From Belnapia moabensis DSM 16746 (GTDB lineage Bacteria > Pseudomonadota > Alphaproteobacteria > Acetobacterales > Acetobacteraceae): a DNA stretch of 64,000 bases. The stretch is from positions 62,001 to 126,000 of the forward strand of contig NZ_JQKB01000002.1 of NCBI RefSeq assembly GCF_000745835.1, read 5' to 3'. This document shows, piece after piece, positions 19,092-26,713 of this stretch (its first letter is position 1; every line of letters begins with the position of its first letter). The position numbers were made by a program, and so were the translations under genes. Under the pieces are notes generated by a model that was given only the letters and a program-made list of their open reading frames with translations, was not told where the DNA came from and did no database searches.

Positions 19092-19438
19092 AAGCTTTCG
19101 CCCTTCCCGGCGGCCATGCCGGCAGAACGGGCGAGCCCCGGAAAAAAGACATGGCAATCCGGGGCGGAAGCCACTATTTATCCGGTCGCGGTCGCTGAAG
19201 GGCGGCCGCTGGCGCTATCGCACGTGCCGCGAGCCCCAGCCGCCTGATGGCCGGGGCACAGCAACGACGGGACGCGTCCTTTTCGTCCATGCCGGCCGCA
19301 GGGGTTGTTCCCTTTGGCCGGGGCCGTGAGGGATCTGCCTATGTTGCTCGAACGGGTCGCCGCGATGCGAAGTCCGCTGCGCATCGCCTGAAGCCGGGCC
19401 CAGCCCCCGTCTCCTCTCGCTCTCCAGGATCGCGCCAC
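19092..19438 (+). promoter_or_regulatory. Long structured leader upstream of the decarboxylase gene
   Basis: This gene-free stretch of 347 nt contains two clear hairpins: CCCCGGA (19136-19142) with TCCGGGG (19158-19164), and CCGGCC/GGCCGG (19292-19297 and 19316-19321) closing an inner AGGG/CCCT stem with a GTTGTT loop. Alphaproteobacterial ornithine decarboxylase genes often carry the speF RNA motif in their leader, so this is the expected place for it. I cannot confirm the motif by eye, so the identity is a hypothesis. Confidence 0.35.
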
Positions 19439-20671
19439 ATGTCCCTGCTCCGCACCCGTGCGGCGGTCGCCCCGCTGCGCCGCCGCCTCGACGACGCCCT
19501 GACCGCCCTGCCCTCCGTCGATGCCCTGGTCGCCGTCGAGCGGCCGGAGGAGCCGATGCACTGCCTGCGCCCGGCCGCCATCGCCGAGGCCTCCGCCGCC
19601 TTCGTCGCCGGCTTCCCGGGCGAGGTGCTCTATGCGGTGAAGTGCAACCCGGAGCCCGCCGTGCTGCGCGCAGTCTGGGAGGGCGGCGTGCGCCACTTCG
19701 ACTGCGCCTCGGCCAATGAGGTGGCGCTGGTGCGGGCGATGTTCCCCGAGGCCGGCATCCATTTCATGCACCCGATCAAGGCGCGCGGGGCCATCCGCGC
19801 CGCCTGGGGCGAGCATGGCGTGCGCGACTTCGTGCTCGACAGCGCAGCGGAGCTCGACAAGATCCTCGCCGAAACCGGCGTGGGCGCGGCGGAGGGCCTC
19901 GGCCTCTTCATCCGCCTCGGCCTGCCGAAGGGCACGGCGATGCTCGACCTCTCCGGCAAGTTCGGCGCCGAGCCGGAGGAGGCGGTGGCCCTGCTGCGCG
20001 CCGCGCGTCCCCATGCCGCGCGCCTCGGCCTCTGCTTCCATGTCGGCTCGCAGATGATGGACCCGCTCGCCTGGCGGCAGGCCATGGCGCTGGCCGGCGA
20101 GGTCATCCGCGAGGCCGGCGTACCGGTGGAGGTGATCGATGTCGGCGGCGGCTTCCCGGTCGCCTATCCAGGCATCGAGCCGCCCCCGCTCGGCGCCTTC
20201 TTCGCCGAGATCGAGGCGAGCTTCGAGGCGCTGGACCTGCCGGGCGCCGTGCTCTGGTCCGAGCCGGGCCGCGCCCTGGTCGCCGGCGGCGGCTCGGTCG
20301 TGGTGCAGGTGCAGGGCCGCCGCGGGCGTGACCTCTACCTGAACGACGGCGTCTACGGCGCGCTCTCCGATGCCGGCGTGCCGGGCTTCACCTTCCCGGT
20401 GCGGCTGATCCGCCTGGAAGGCCCGGCTCCCGCCCCGGCGGCCGAGGATTTCGTCTTCTTCGGCCCGACCTGCGACAGCGCGGACCGGATGAAGGGCCCC
20501 TTCCCGCTCCCCGCCGATATCCGCGAGGGCGACTGGATCGAGATCGGCCAGCTCGGCGCCTATGGCGCCTGCCTGCGCACCGCCTTCAACGGCTTCGACC
20601 GGGCCCGCCTGGTCGAGGTCCGCGACCGGCCGATGATCGAGGCCGACGCGGAAGTTTCACTGGCCGCCTGA
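19439..20671 (+). CDS. Type III ornithine/lysine decarboxylase (PLP, Orn/DAP/Arg family 2)
   Basis: The 410-aa enzyme of the alanine-racemase fold has the PLP-binding Lys68 in YAVKCNP, FHVGSQ, the glycine loop VGGGFP, EPGRALVAGGG and the second-active-site Cys345 in GPTCDSAD. It decarboxylates ornithine to putrescine or lysine to cadaverine. The size and motifs fit ornithine/lysine decarboxylase rather than diaminopimelate decarboxylase. The ATG at 19439 is chosen because the in-frame extension upstream is leader sequence. With the homospermidine synthase downstream it forms a polyamine unit, although a terminator separates them. Confidence 0.9.
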   Translation: MSLLRTRAAVAPLRRRLDDALTALPSVDALVAVERPEEPMHCLRPAAIAEASAAFVAGFPGEVLYAVKCNPEPAVLRAVWEGGVRHFDCASANEVALVRAMFPEAGIHFMHPIKARGAIRAAWGEHGVRDFVLDSAAELDKILAETGVGAAEGLGLFIRLGLPKGTAMLDLSGKFGAEPEEAVALLRAARPHAARLGLCFHVGSQMMDPLAWRQAMALAGEVIREAGVPVEVIDVGGGFPVAYPGIEPPPLGAFFAEIEASFEALDLPGAVLWSEPGRALVAGGGSVVVQVQGRRGRDLYLNDGVYGALSDAGVPGFTFPVRLIRLEGPAPAPAAEDFVFFGPTCDSADRMKGPFPLPADIREGDWIEIGQLGAYGACLRTAFNGFDRARLVEVRDRPMIEADAEVSLAA

Positions 20672-20700
20672 GCCAGGCTGCGCGTTCTCCCCCTGACGAC

Positions 20701-20740
20701 CCGGCCCCCCTCCCTTGCGGAGGGGACCGGCCCTTTTGTT
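20701..20740 (+). terminator. Rho-independent terminator after the decarboxylase gene
   Basis: CCGG-C-CCCCTCC pairs with GGAGGGG-A-CCGG around a short CTTGC-type loop (20701-20730) and is followed by CCCTTTTGTT. It lies 30 nt after the stop codon and just before the homospermidine synthase ribosome-binding site (AAGGAG), so part of the transcription may continue. Confidence 0.75.
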
Positions 20741-20766
20741 GCGTGCCTCGAAGGAGTCCTCCCCCG

Positions 20767-22185
20767 ATGATCCATGCCCGCTTCCCCGGCCGCCTCGTCA
20801 TGCTCGGCTTCGGCAGCATCGGCCAGGGCGTCCTGCCGCTGATCCTCCGCCACATCGACATCAAGCGGGAGGACATCACCATCGTCACCGCCGAGGAGCG
20901 CGGGCGCGAGGTCGCGGCGGAATACGGCATCCGCTTCGTGGTGGAGGCGGCGACGCGCGAGAACTACCGCGACCTGCTGACCCCGCTGCTGCGTCGCGGC
21001 GACTTCCTGCTCAACCTCTCGGTCGACGTCTCCTCCGTCGCGCTGATGCAGCTCTGCCAGGAGCTCGACGTCCTCTATCTCGACACCGTCATCGAGCCCT
21101 GGACCGGCGGCTACACCGACACCTCGCTCACCCCTTCGCAGCGCTCCAACTACGCGATGCGCGAGTCAGCGATCGCGTTGCGCGAGGCGGCGCAGGGCGG
21201 GCCGACCTCGGTGACGGCGCATGGCGCGAATCCCGGCCTGGTCAGCCATTTCGTCAAGCAGGCGCTGCTCGACATCGCCCGCGACACCGGCGCGCCCATC
21301 GCCGCGCCGCCGCCGGCCGCCGACCGCGCCGCCTGGGCGCGCATCGCGCACGACCTTGGCATCAAGGTGATTCACATCGCCGAGCGAGACACCCAGGTCG
21401 CCGACCGGCCCAAGAAGCCGGGCGAGTTCGTCAACACCTGGTCGGTGGACGGCTTCGTCGGCGAGGGCTGCCAGCCGGCCGAGCTCGGCTGGGGCACGCA
21501 TGAGAAGGCGCTGCCAGCGGACGGCCACCGCCACGGCTTCGGCTGCGACGCCGCGATCTACCTGATGCGCCCCGGCGCCAGCACGCGCGTCCGCACCTGG
21601 ACGCCGCTGGAGGGGCCCTTCCACGGCTTCCTCATCACCCATAACGAGAGCATCTCGCTCGCCGACTACTACACGCTGCGCGACGAGGCCGGACAGGTCG
21701 TCTACCGCCCGACCGCCCACTACGCCTACCACCCCTGCGACGACGCCGTGCTCTCCGTCCACGAGCTGGCCGGCAAGAACTGGGAGATGCAGCCCGAGAA
21801 GCGGCTGATGACGGACGAGATCGTCCGTGGCATGGACGAGCTGGGCGTGCTGCTGATGGGCCACAGGAAGGGCGCCTACTGGTACGGCTCCCGCCTCACC
21901 ATCGAGGAGGCACGCAAGCTCGTCCCGCACAACAACGCCACCTCGCTCCAGGTGACGGTCGCCGTGTTGGCCGGCGTCATCTGGGCGATGGAGAACCCGC
22001 GCCGCGGCGTCGTCGAGGCGGACGAGATCGACCACCAGCGCGTGCTGGAGATCGCCCGGCCCTATCTCGGCGAGGTGGTCGGTGCCTATTCCGACTGGAC
22101 GCCCTTGCAGGACCGCGCCCGCCTCTTCCCCGAGACGCTGGATACGGAGGACCCCTGGCAGTTCTCCAACATCCGCGTGGCCTGA
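20767..22185 (+). CDS. hss: Homospermidine synthase
   Basis: The 472-aa NAD-dependent enzyme condenses two putrescines, or putrescine with another diamine, to sym-homospermidine, the main triamine of many alphaproteobacteria. The Rossmann motif GFGSIGQG is at residues 14-21, followed by the family segments DTVIEPWTGGYTD, GANPGLVSHFVKQ, THNESISL and LMGHRKGAYWYGSRL. The ATG at 20767 has AAGGAG about 10 nt upstream; an earlier in-frame start adds only eight unrelated residues. The gene follows the ornithine/lysine decarboxylase and ureohydrolase that can supply putrescine. Confidence 0.95.
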   Translation: MIHARFPGRLVMLGFGSIGQGVLPLILRHIDIKREDITIVTAEERGREVAAEYGIRFVVEAATRENYRDLLTPLLRRGDFLLNLSVDVSSVALMQLCQELDVLYLDTVIEPWTGGYTDTSLTPSQRSNYAMRESAIALREAAQGGPTSVTAHGANPGLVSHFVKQALLDIARDTGAPIAAPPPAADRAAWARIAHDLGIKVIHIAERDTQVADRPKKPGEFVNTWSVDGFVGEGCQPAELGWGTHEKALPADGHRHGFGCDAAIYLMRPGASTRVRTWTPLEGPFHGFLITHNESISLADYYTLRDEAGQVVYRPTAHYAYHPCDDAVLSVHELAGKNWEMQPEKRLMTDEIVRGMDELGVLLMGHRKGAYWYGSRLTIEEARKLVPHNNATSLQVTVAVLAGVIWAMENPRRGVVEADEIDHQRVLEIARPYLGEVVGAYSDWTPLQDRARLFPETLDTEDPWQFSNIRVA

Positions 22186-22191
22186 GCGGGG

Positions 22192-23523
22192 TCAGCGCGC
22201 CGGCAAGGTCAGCCGGGCGCGCAACCCGCCCGACGGCGCGGCCTCCAGCGCGAGGCCGCCGCCATGCAGCTCGACGAGGTCGCGGACGATGGCAAGTCCG
22301 AGTCCACTCCCCGGCGCTGCCTCGTCCAGCCTGACGCCGCGCGCCAGCACCCGCTCGCGCTCATCCTCCGGCAGGCCCGGCCCGTCATCCTCGACGGCAA
22401 CGGCCACCGACCCGCCCTCACGCGCGACATGCAGCGCCACCGCCCGCCGGGCCCACTGGCAGGCATTCTCCATCAGGTTGCCGAGCATCTCGGCGAGGTC
22501 CTGCGGATCGACGCCGACGCGGGCGCGGGCATCGCCCCCGGCCTCGATCGCCAGCCCCTCGTTGCCCGGCAGCCGGCGAAGGGCCCGCGCGATGTCCTCG
22601 CCGATGGCGAGCGGCAGCGCGCCCGGCCCATGCGCGCCGGACAGCGCCGCGGCCCGCGCCCGGCGCAGATGGTGCTGCACCAGCCGCTCCATCGCCAGCG
22701 CCTCGCCGCGCAGCACGGCGAGGTCCGGCGGCGCGGCATCGAGCGCGGCCCGCTGCACCGCGAGCGGCGTTTTCAGCGCATGCGCGAGGTTGCCGAGATG
22801 CGCCCGCGCGCGTTCCACCGTCGCCCGGTTCTGGCGGAGCAGCGCATCGATCTCCTCCAGCAGCGGCGCGATCTCGCTCGGCGCGGCGAGCGCGGCAAGA
22901 TCCTCCCGCTCGCCCGCACGCAGTTCGGCGACCGCCTGCCGCGCCTGCCGCAGCGGCCTCAACCCCAACACCACCTGCAGCACCGTCCCTGCCACCAGCC
23001 CGAGCCCGAGCAGCCCGAAGCCGAGGCCGATCAGCCAGCGCAGCCGCCGCACCTCGCCATCGACGCGCCCCCGCGCCATGGCGGCCTGGACCAGCAGCGG
23101 CGGCCCGCCATCCGGCGTCACAACCGCCCGCTCGGCGAGGCGCAGCGGCTCGCCGCGCGGCCCCGTCACGTCGCGGAGGCGCGGCCCGGCCTCCGCCGCC
23201 GCCTCGAACTCCGGCAGATGCGCATCCCAGAGCGAGCGCGAGGCCGCACGGCCGCCACCGGGCGTGGCGATCTGCCAATAGGCGCCGGCGAAGGGCTGCT
23301 CCAGATCGGGGTCGGAAACCGGCCGCTCCAGCCGCGGCCGCCCATCCGGCCCACGCGCGGCCGCCCCCGCCACGCGGTCGAGCAGCCCGAGCACCCGCGC
23401 ATCGAAGCCGCGCAGCACCTGGTCGCTGGCGATGCCGAGGATCAGCCATCCCGCCACCACCAGCCCGAGCGCCACCCAGAGCGCCGACAGCGCCGCGAGG
23501 CGCAGGGTGAGCGAGCGGAACAC
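22192..23523 (-). CDS. Sensor histidine kinase (PhoQ/FeuQ-like layout)
   Basis: The 443-aa inner-membrane kinase has TM helices at about 9-31 and 163-187 flanking a periplasmic domain of about 130 residues. The phospho-acceptor His248 is in NLAHALKTPL, the N-box Asn353 in LMENACQWA, and the ATP lid in DDGPGLPEDERE (379-390) and GSGLGLAIV (405-413). It starts with GTG, 5 nt after the response-regulator stop. The PepSY gene, response regulator and kinase read in one direction, so it probably senses an envelope signal, with the PepSY protein as a possible modulator. It converges with hss, 6 nt apart. Confidence 0.92.
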   Translation of the reverse strand: MFRSLTLRLAALSALWVALGLVVAGWLILGIASDQVLRGFDARVLGLLDRVAGAAARGPDGRPRLERPVSDPDLEQPFAGAYWQIATPGGGRAASRSLWDAHLPEFEAAAEAGPRLRDVTGPRGEPLRLAERAVVTPDGGPPLLVQAAMARGRVDGEVRRLRWLIGLGFGLLGLGLVAGTVLQVVLGLRPLRQARQAVAELRAGEREDLAALAAPSEIAPLLEEIDALLRQNRATVERARAHLGNLAHALKTPLAVQRAALDAAPPDLAVLRGEALAMERLVQHHLRRARAAALSGAHGPGALPLAIGEDIARALRRLPGNEGLAIEAGGDARARVGVDPQDLAEMLGNLMENACQWARRAVALHVAREGGSVAVAVEDDGPGLPEDERERVLARGVRLDEAAPGSGLGLAIVRDLVELHGGGLALEAAPSGGLRARLTLPAR

Positions 23524-23528
23524 CGCGC

Positions 23529-24188
23529 TCAGCCGGCCGCCAGCCGGTAGCCCTGGCCGCGCAGCGTCTCGATCAGCGCCGGGTCCAGCTTCCGCCGCAG
23601 CCTTCCGACCACGACTTCCAGCGTGTTGGAGTCTCGGTCGAAGTCCTGGGCGTAAAGATGCTCGGTCAGCTCCGTCTTGGAGACGACGCGCCCGGGCCTA
23701 TGCGCCAGATAGGCCAGCAGGCGGAATTCCAGCGCCGTCAGCCGCACCGGCATGCCCTGCCAGGCGACGCTGCCCGCCGCGGTGTCGAGGCTGAGGCCGC
23801 CGACCGCGATCATCGGCTGGGCGAGGCCGTTGGCGCGGCGGACGAGCGCACGCAGCCGGGCCAGCAGCTCCGCCATGGCGAAGGGCTTGGCGAGGTAGTC
23901 GTCCGCTCCGGCATCGAGGCCGGCGACCTTCTCCGTCCAGCTGTCGCGGGCAGTGAGGATCAGCACCGGCATCGCCCGCCCGCCCGCCCGCCAGCGGCGC
24001 AGTACGGAGAGTCCGTCGAGCCGCGGCAGGCCGAGATCGGGCACCACCGCGTCATAGGCCTCGGTGTCGCCGAGGAAGTGTGCCTCCTCCCCATCCGGCG
24101 CGACATCGACGGCGAAATGCGCGGCGACCAGTGCCTCGCGGAGCTGCGCGGCCAAGGCTGCGCTGTCCTCGGCGACGAGCACGCGCAT
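23529..24188 (-). CDS. OmpR/PhoP-family response regulator
   Basis: The 219-aa regulator has a receiver domain (acidic pair around residue 8, phospho-acceptor Asp51, Thr79, Lys101) and a C-terminal winged helix (residues about 125-219, RLTALEFRLLAYLAHRPGRVV and N-T-L-E-V-V-V-G-R-L-R-R-K-L). The residue before Asp51 is Pro where Leu or Met is usual (VVPDLGLP), which is uncommon but does not remove the acceptor. Its start overlaps the PepSY stop by one base and it precedes its kinase, the normal order of such pairs. Confidence 0.93.
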   Translation of the reverse strand: MRVLVAEDSAALAAQLREALVAAHFAVDVAPDGEEAHFLGDTEAYDAVVPDLGLPRLDGLSVLRRWRAGGRAMPVLILTARDSWTEKVAGLDAGADDYLAKPFAMAELLARLRALVRRANGLAQPMIAVGGLSLDTAAGSVAWQGMPVRLTALEFRLLAYLAHRPGRVVSKTELTEHLYAQDFDRDSNTLEVVVGRLRRKLDPALIETLRGQGYRLAAG

Positions 24189-24493
24189 CAGCGGCGCTCC
24201 TGCACGGGGCCGCGGGTCTCGGTCACCGCGCCGGTCGCGGCATCCATCTTCACCCGGTACATGCGGCCGGAGGGCGGCAGCAGCTTGAACTCGTAGACCC
24301 AGCGCCCATCGTCGCGGTCGAGGACGGTATCGACCACCTGGCCGACGAAGCGCCGCTCCAGCTCGGCGAGGATGCGCGAGAGCGGGCGGATCTCGCCACG
24401 CTCGACGGCGGCGCGGGCGCGGTCCTGGTCGTCGTCATCCGCGCGCGCGGCCAGCGGCAGGAGCAGCAGGGCGAGGAGGCTTCGGCGCAGCAT
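24188..24493 (-). CDS. Small periplasmic PepSY-domain protein
   Basis: The 101-aa protein has a Sec signal (MLRRSLLALLLLPLAARA, cleavage after Ala18) and then a single PepSY domain, seen in the E-R-R-F-V-G-Q-V-V-D-T-V-L-D and W-V-Y-E-F-K-L-L pattern ending A-A-T-G-A-V. The ATG at 24493 was chosen because it starts the signal. It is the first gene of the operon with the response regulator and kinase (TGATG overlap). In other alphaproteobacteria small periplasmic proteins next to such pairs modulate the kinase; that role is inferred here from position. Confidence 0.85.
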   Translation of the reverse strand: MLRRSLLALLLLPLAARADDDDQDRARAAVERGEIRPLSRILAELERRFVGQVVDTVLDRDDGRWVYEFKLLPPSGRMYRVKMDAATGAVTETRGPVQERR

Positions 24494-24607
24494 CGCGCGA
24501 GGCTGCGGCGCCGAAGCTGAACCGCGGCTGAACGGCCGGCTCAGCCCCGGTTCAGCCAGCGGATGCGAGAAGCACGTCATCGAATGCCCCACCGGGAGAT
24601 ATCCACC

Positions 24608-24853
24608 ATGACCATGATCGATCCGGCGATGCTCGGCCTCGGCCTTTTCCTCCTCGCCTGCGGCGCGGTGCCGGCGCTGCTGGCGCTGCGGGCGGAGCGG
24701 GCGGGGCTCACGCCGCGAGCGCCCGCAGCCGCGCCGCCAGCGCATCCTGCGCCTCGGCCAGCTCGGCCGCATAGCGCAGCGCGAGCCGGCGCGAGGCTAG
24801 TCGCAATTCCCGGCGGAAGGCCTCGCTCGCACGGTATTCCCGCATCAGCGTGA
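24608..24853 (+). CDS. Possible small membrane protein (doubtful)
   Basis: An 81-codon frame starts at an ATG preceded by GGGAG and begins with one good hydrophobic segment (MLGLGLFLLACGAVPALLAL). Only the first 34 codons lie in otherwise empty sequence; the rest overlaps the convergent glycosyltransferase gene and has the Pro/Ala/Arg composition of an antisense shadow. It may be a real small protein divergent from the PepSY operon or chance; I give it low weight. Confidence 0.22.
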   Translation: MTMIDPAMLGLGLFLLACGAVPALLALRAERAGLTPRAPAAAPPAHPAPRPARPHSAARAGARLVAIPGGRPRSHGIPASA

Positions 24854-25829
24854 CCAGCGCCGCGGCATCGGCGCAGCGATGGCCGGGATGCTCGGCATTG
24901 AGGCCGGCGAAGGCATCCGCCGTGCCGAGCACCGGGTTGCCGAAGGCCAGCGCCTCCACCGTCTTCACCTTGAGGCCGGTGCCACCGGCCATCGGGTTCA
25001 GCACGCAATCGACGGCCGCATAGAAGGCGGCCACCTCCGCCACATGGGGCATCAGCCGCGGCCGGGAGGCGAGGCGGATATCCTGGCGGCGAAGGACGCG
25101 GCCGGCCAGCAGCCAGGGCAGCTCCGGCGCCCCGGCCAGCGCCGTGTCGAGGGCGCGGAGCGCGGCAAGGTTCCACGGATTGGCGCTGCCGAGATAGCCG
25201 AAGGGGACCAGCGGCTCCGGCTGCGGCCCGGCGAGGAAGCGGAGCGGCGGCATATGGCCGAGCACCGCGACCTCCGCCCCGCCGCGCCGGCGCAGCTCCT
25301 CCGCCTCCTCCCCCTGGATGGCGAGCACGAGGTCGGCCCGGTCGAGCCCGCGGCGTTCCTCGGCGATGGTGGTGAAGAACCAGGAGGGATCGAGCCCCTG
25401 CGCCCGCGCCACCGCATCGCGCCCGCCGAACAGGTCATGCGTGTCGAGGATGCGGAAGGCGCCGCCCGCCCCCTCCAGCGCGGCGGAGAGCCAGACATAG
25501 TTCACCAGCACCGCATCGTAGCGGCGGACGCGCTGCAGGGCGGCGAGCCGCTCCGCCAAGTCCGGCGGGCACCAGTCGTCGATGCCCCAGCCGCCGGGCA
25601 GGCTCGGCTCGCCGATGACGGCGGGCGGCAGCTCGTGGAAACCGTGCCAGAAGCCGGCCATGGCGGCGCGCTGGCCCGGCGTGCTGCCCTCCGTGGCGAA
25701 GTGGAGGAATTCGCAGCGGATGCCCCGCGCCATCAGCGCCGTGCCGAGCGCCTGGATACGCGCCGCATTGCCCTGGTCCGCAGGGTGGGAGGCGATGGGC
25801 GAGAGGATGAGCAGGCGCGGCGCCCTCAT
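24708..25829 (-). CDS. Glycosyltransferase, GT4-like (group 1)
   Basis: The 373-aa protein has the GT-B layout: the N-terminal half starts RLLILSPIASHPADQGNAARI and holds DTHDLFGGRDA; the C-terminal half has the sugar-nucleotide site D-C-V-L-N-P-M-x-G-G-T-G-L-K-V-K-T-V-E-A-L-A (E at the end of the conserved helix). The ATG at 25829 overlaps the upstream stop by 4 nt (ATGA), so I prefer it to the GTG two codons earlier. It is the last gene of a coupled LysR-GT-unknown-GT operon. Donor and acceptor are unknown. Confidence 0.85.
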   Translation of the reverse strand: MRAPRLLILSPIASHPADQGNAARIQALGTALMARGIRCEFLHFATEGSTPGQRAAMAGFWHGFHELPPAVIGEPSLPGGWGIDDWCPPDLAERLAALQRVRRYDAVLVNYVWLSAALEGAGGAFRILDTHDLFGGRDAVARAQGLDPSWFFTTIAEERRGLDRADLVLAIQGEEAEELRRRGGAEVAVLGHMPPLRFLAGPQPEPLVPFGYLGSANPWNLAALRALDTALAGAPELPWLLAGRVLRRQDIRLASRPRLMPHVAEVAAFYAAVDCVLNPMAGGTGLKVKTVEALAFGNPVLGTADAFAGLNAEHPGHRCADAAALVTLMREYRASEAFRRELRLASRRLALRYAAELAEAQDALAARLRALAA

Positions 25830-26713
25830 GGCCACCCCTCCAACGTGACGAGACGGAGGCCGGGCGGCGCGCCATCGCGCCAGGCGAGGCCGAGCACGGG
25901 CGCGCGGCCCGCCGGCGTCTCGATGCTGGCGACGAGGCCGCCGGGGACGGCGCGGGCCGGCACCCGCAACCCATCGAGGAAAAGCCCTGCCGGCCCCGGT
26001 TCCGCCCCGGTGAAGTTCAGTCGCAAGCGCCAGCGCCGCGGCAGCAGCGCGCCGGGCAGCAGCCGCAGCTGCCGGACGCCGCCGAGCGGCAGCCCCTCCG
26101 GCCCACCGAGTTCCGCGAGGTCATGCGGCATGGCGGCGGCGGGCAGCAGGAGGTCGGGGATATGGCCCGGCGGGGGTGCGAGCAGCAGCAGGCTCGCATG
26201 GCGGGCGGAGAGTCTGCGCCCACCCAGCTGCCATCCCGGCCCGGCAAGGCTGGCAGCGGCAGCGCCCAGACGGTCGAAGACCTCGGCCAGGCGCAGCTCG
26301 GACAGCAGCAGGTCGAGGCGTTCCGGCGCATCCTCGCGCCCGACGACGAACAGGATGCGGCCGAGCCCCTCCGGTAGGGGCGCCTCGCCGGCGCCGCCGA
26401 CCACCAGGGTGAGGCTGGCACCCGGCACCGGGGCGGCAACGGGCGTCCAGGCGACGCGGTCGCGGGCGGCCTCCCAGGCGGGGTCGGGCTCGGCATCGGC
26501 GACGGGGTCGAGGCCGAGCAGTGGGCGCCCCTGCTGGCGGAAGCGGCCGAGCAGGGCGCGTTCCGCCGGGTCGAGCGCCGCCGCATCCGCGATGCCGGCC
26601 CTGGTGCCGGGCAGCCATGGCAGCAGCGCCCCGAGCGGCAGGCCAAGGTCGCGGGCGACGAGGCCCGGCAGGGCGCGGGCCAGCAGGGCGGCAAGCAGCG
26701 GCGCAGCGCTCAT
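25826..26713 (-). CDS. Unrecognised 295-aa protein between two glycosyltransferases
   Basis: I do not recognise a family. The sequence is rich in Ala, Leu, Pro and Gly with no clear membrane segment beyond a weakly hydrophobic N-terminus. The N-terminal half is alpha/beta-like (strand LTLVVGG, later RILFVVGRED, then a Leu-rich helix with LLLSELRLAEVFDRLG), and the C-terminal 90 residues look like a beta-sandwich (RRWRLRLNFTG, GLFLDGLRVPARAVPGG). The downstream glycosyltransferase ends in a comparable beta-rich tail. Both ends overlap the neighbouring genes by 4 nt (ATGA), so it is translated with them and probably takes part in the same glycan pathway (inference). Confidence 0.75.
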   Translation of the reverse strand: MSAAPLLAALLARALPGLVARDLGLPLGALLPWLPGTRAGIADAAALDPAERALLGRFRQQGRPLLGLDPVADAEPDPAWEAARDRVAWTPVAAPVPGASLTLVVGGAGEAPLPEGLGRILFVVGREDAPERLDLLLSELRLAEVFDRLGAAAASLAGPGWQLGGRRLSARHASLLLLAPPPGHIPDLLLPAAAMPHDLAELGGPEGLPLGGVRQLRLLPGALLPRRWRLRLNFTGAEPGPAGLFLDGLRVPARAVPGGLVASIETPAGRAPVLGLAWRDGAPPGLRLVTLEGWP

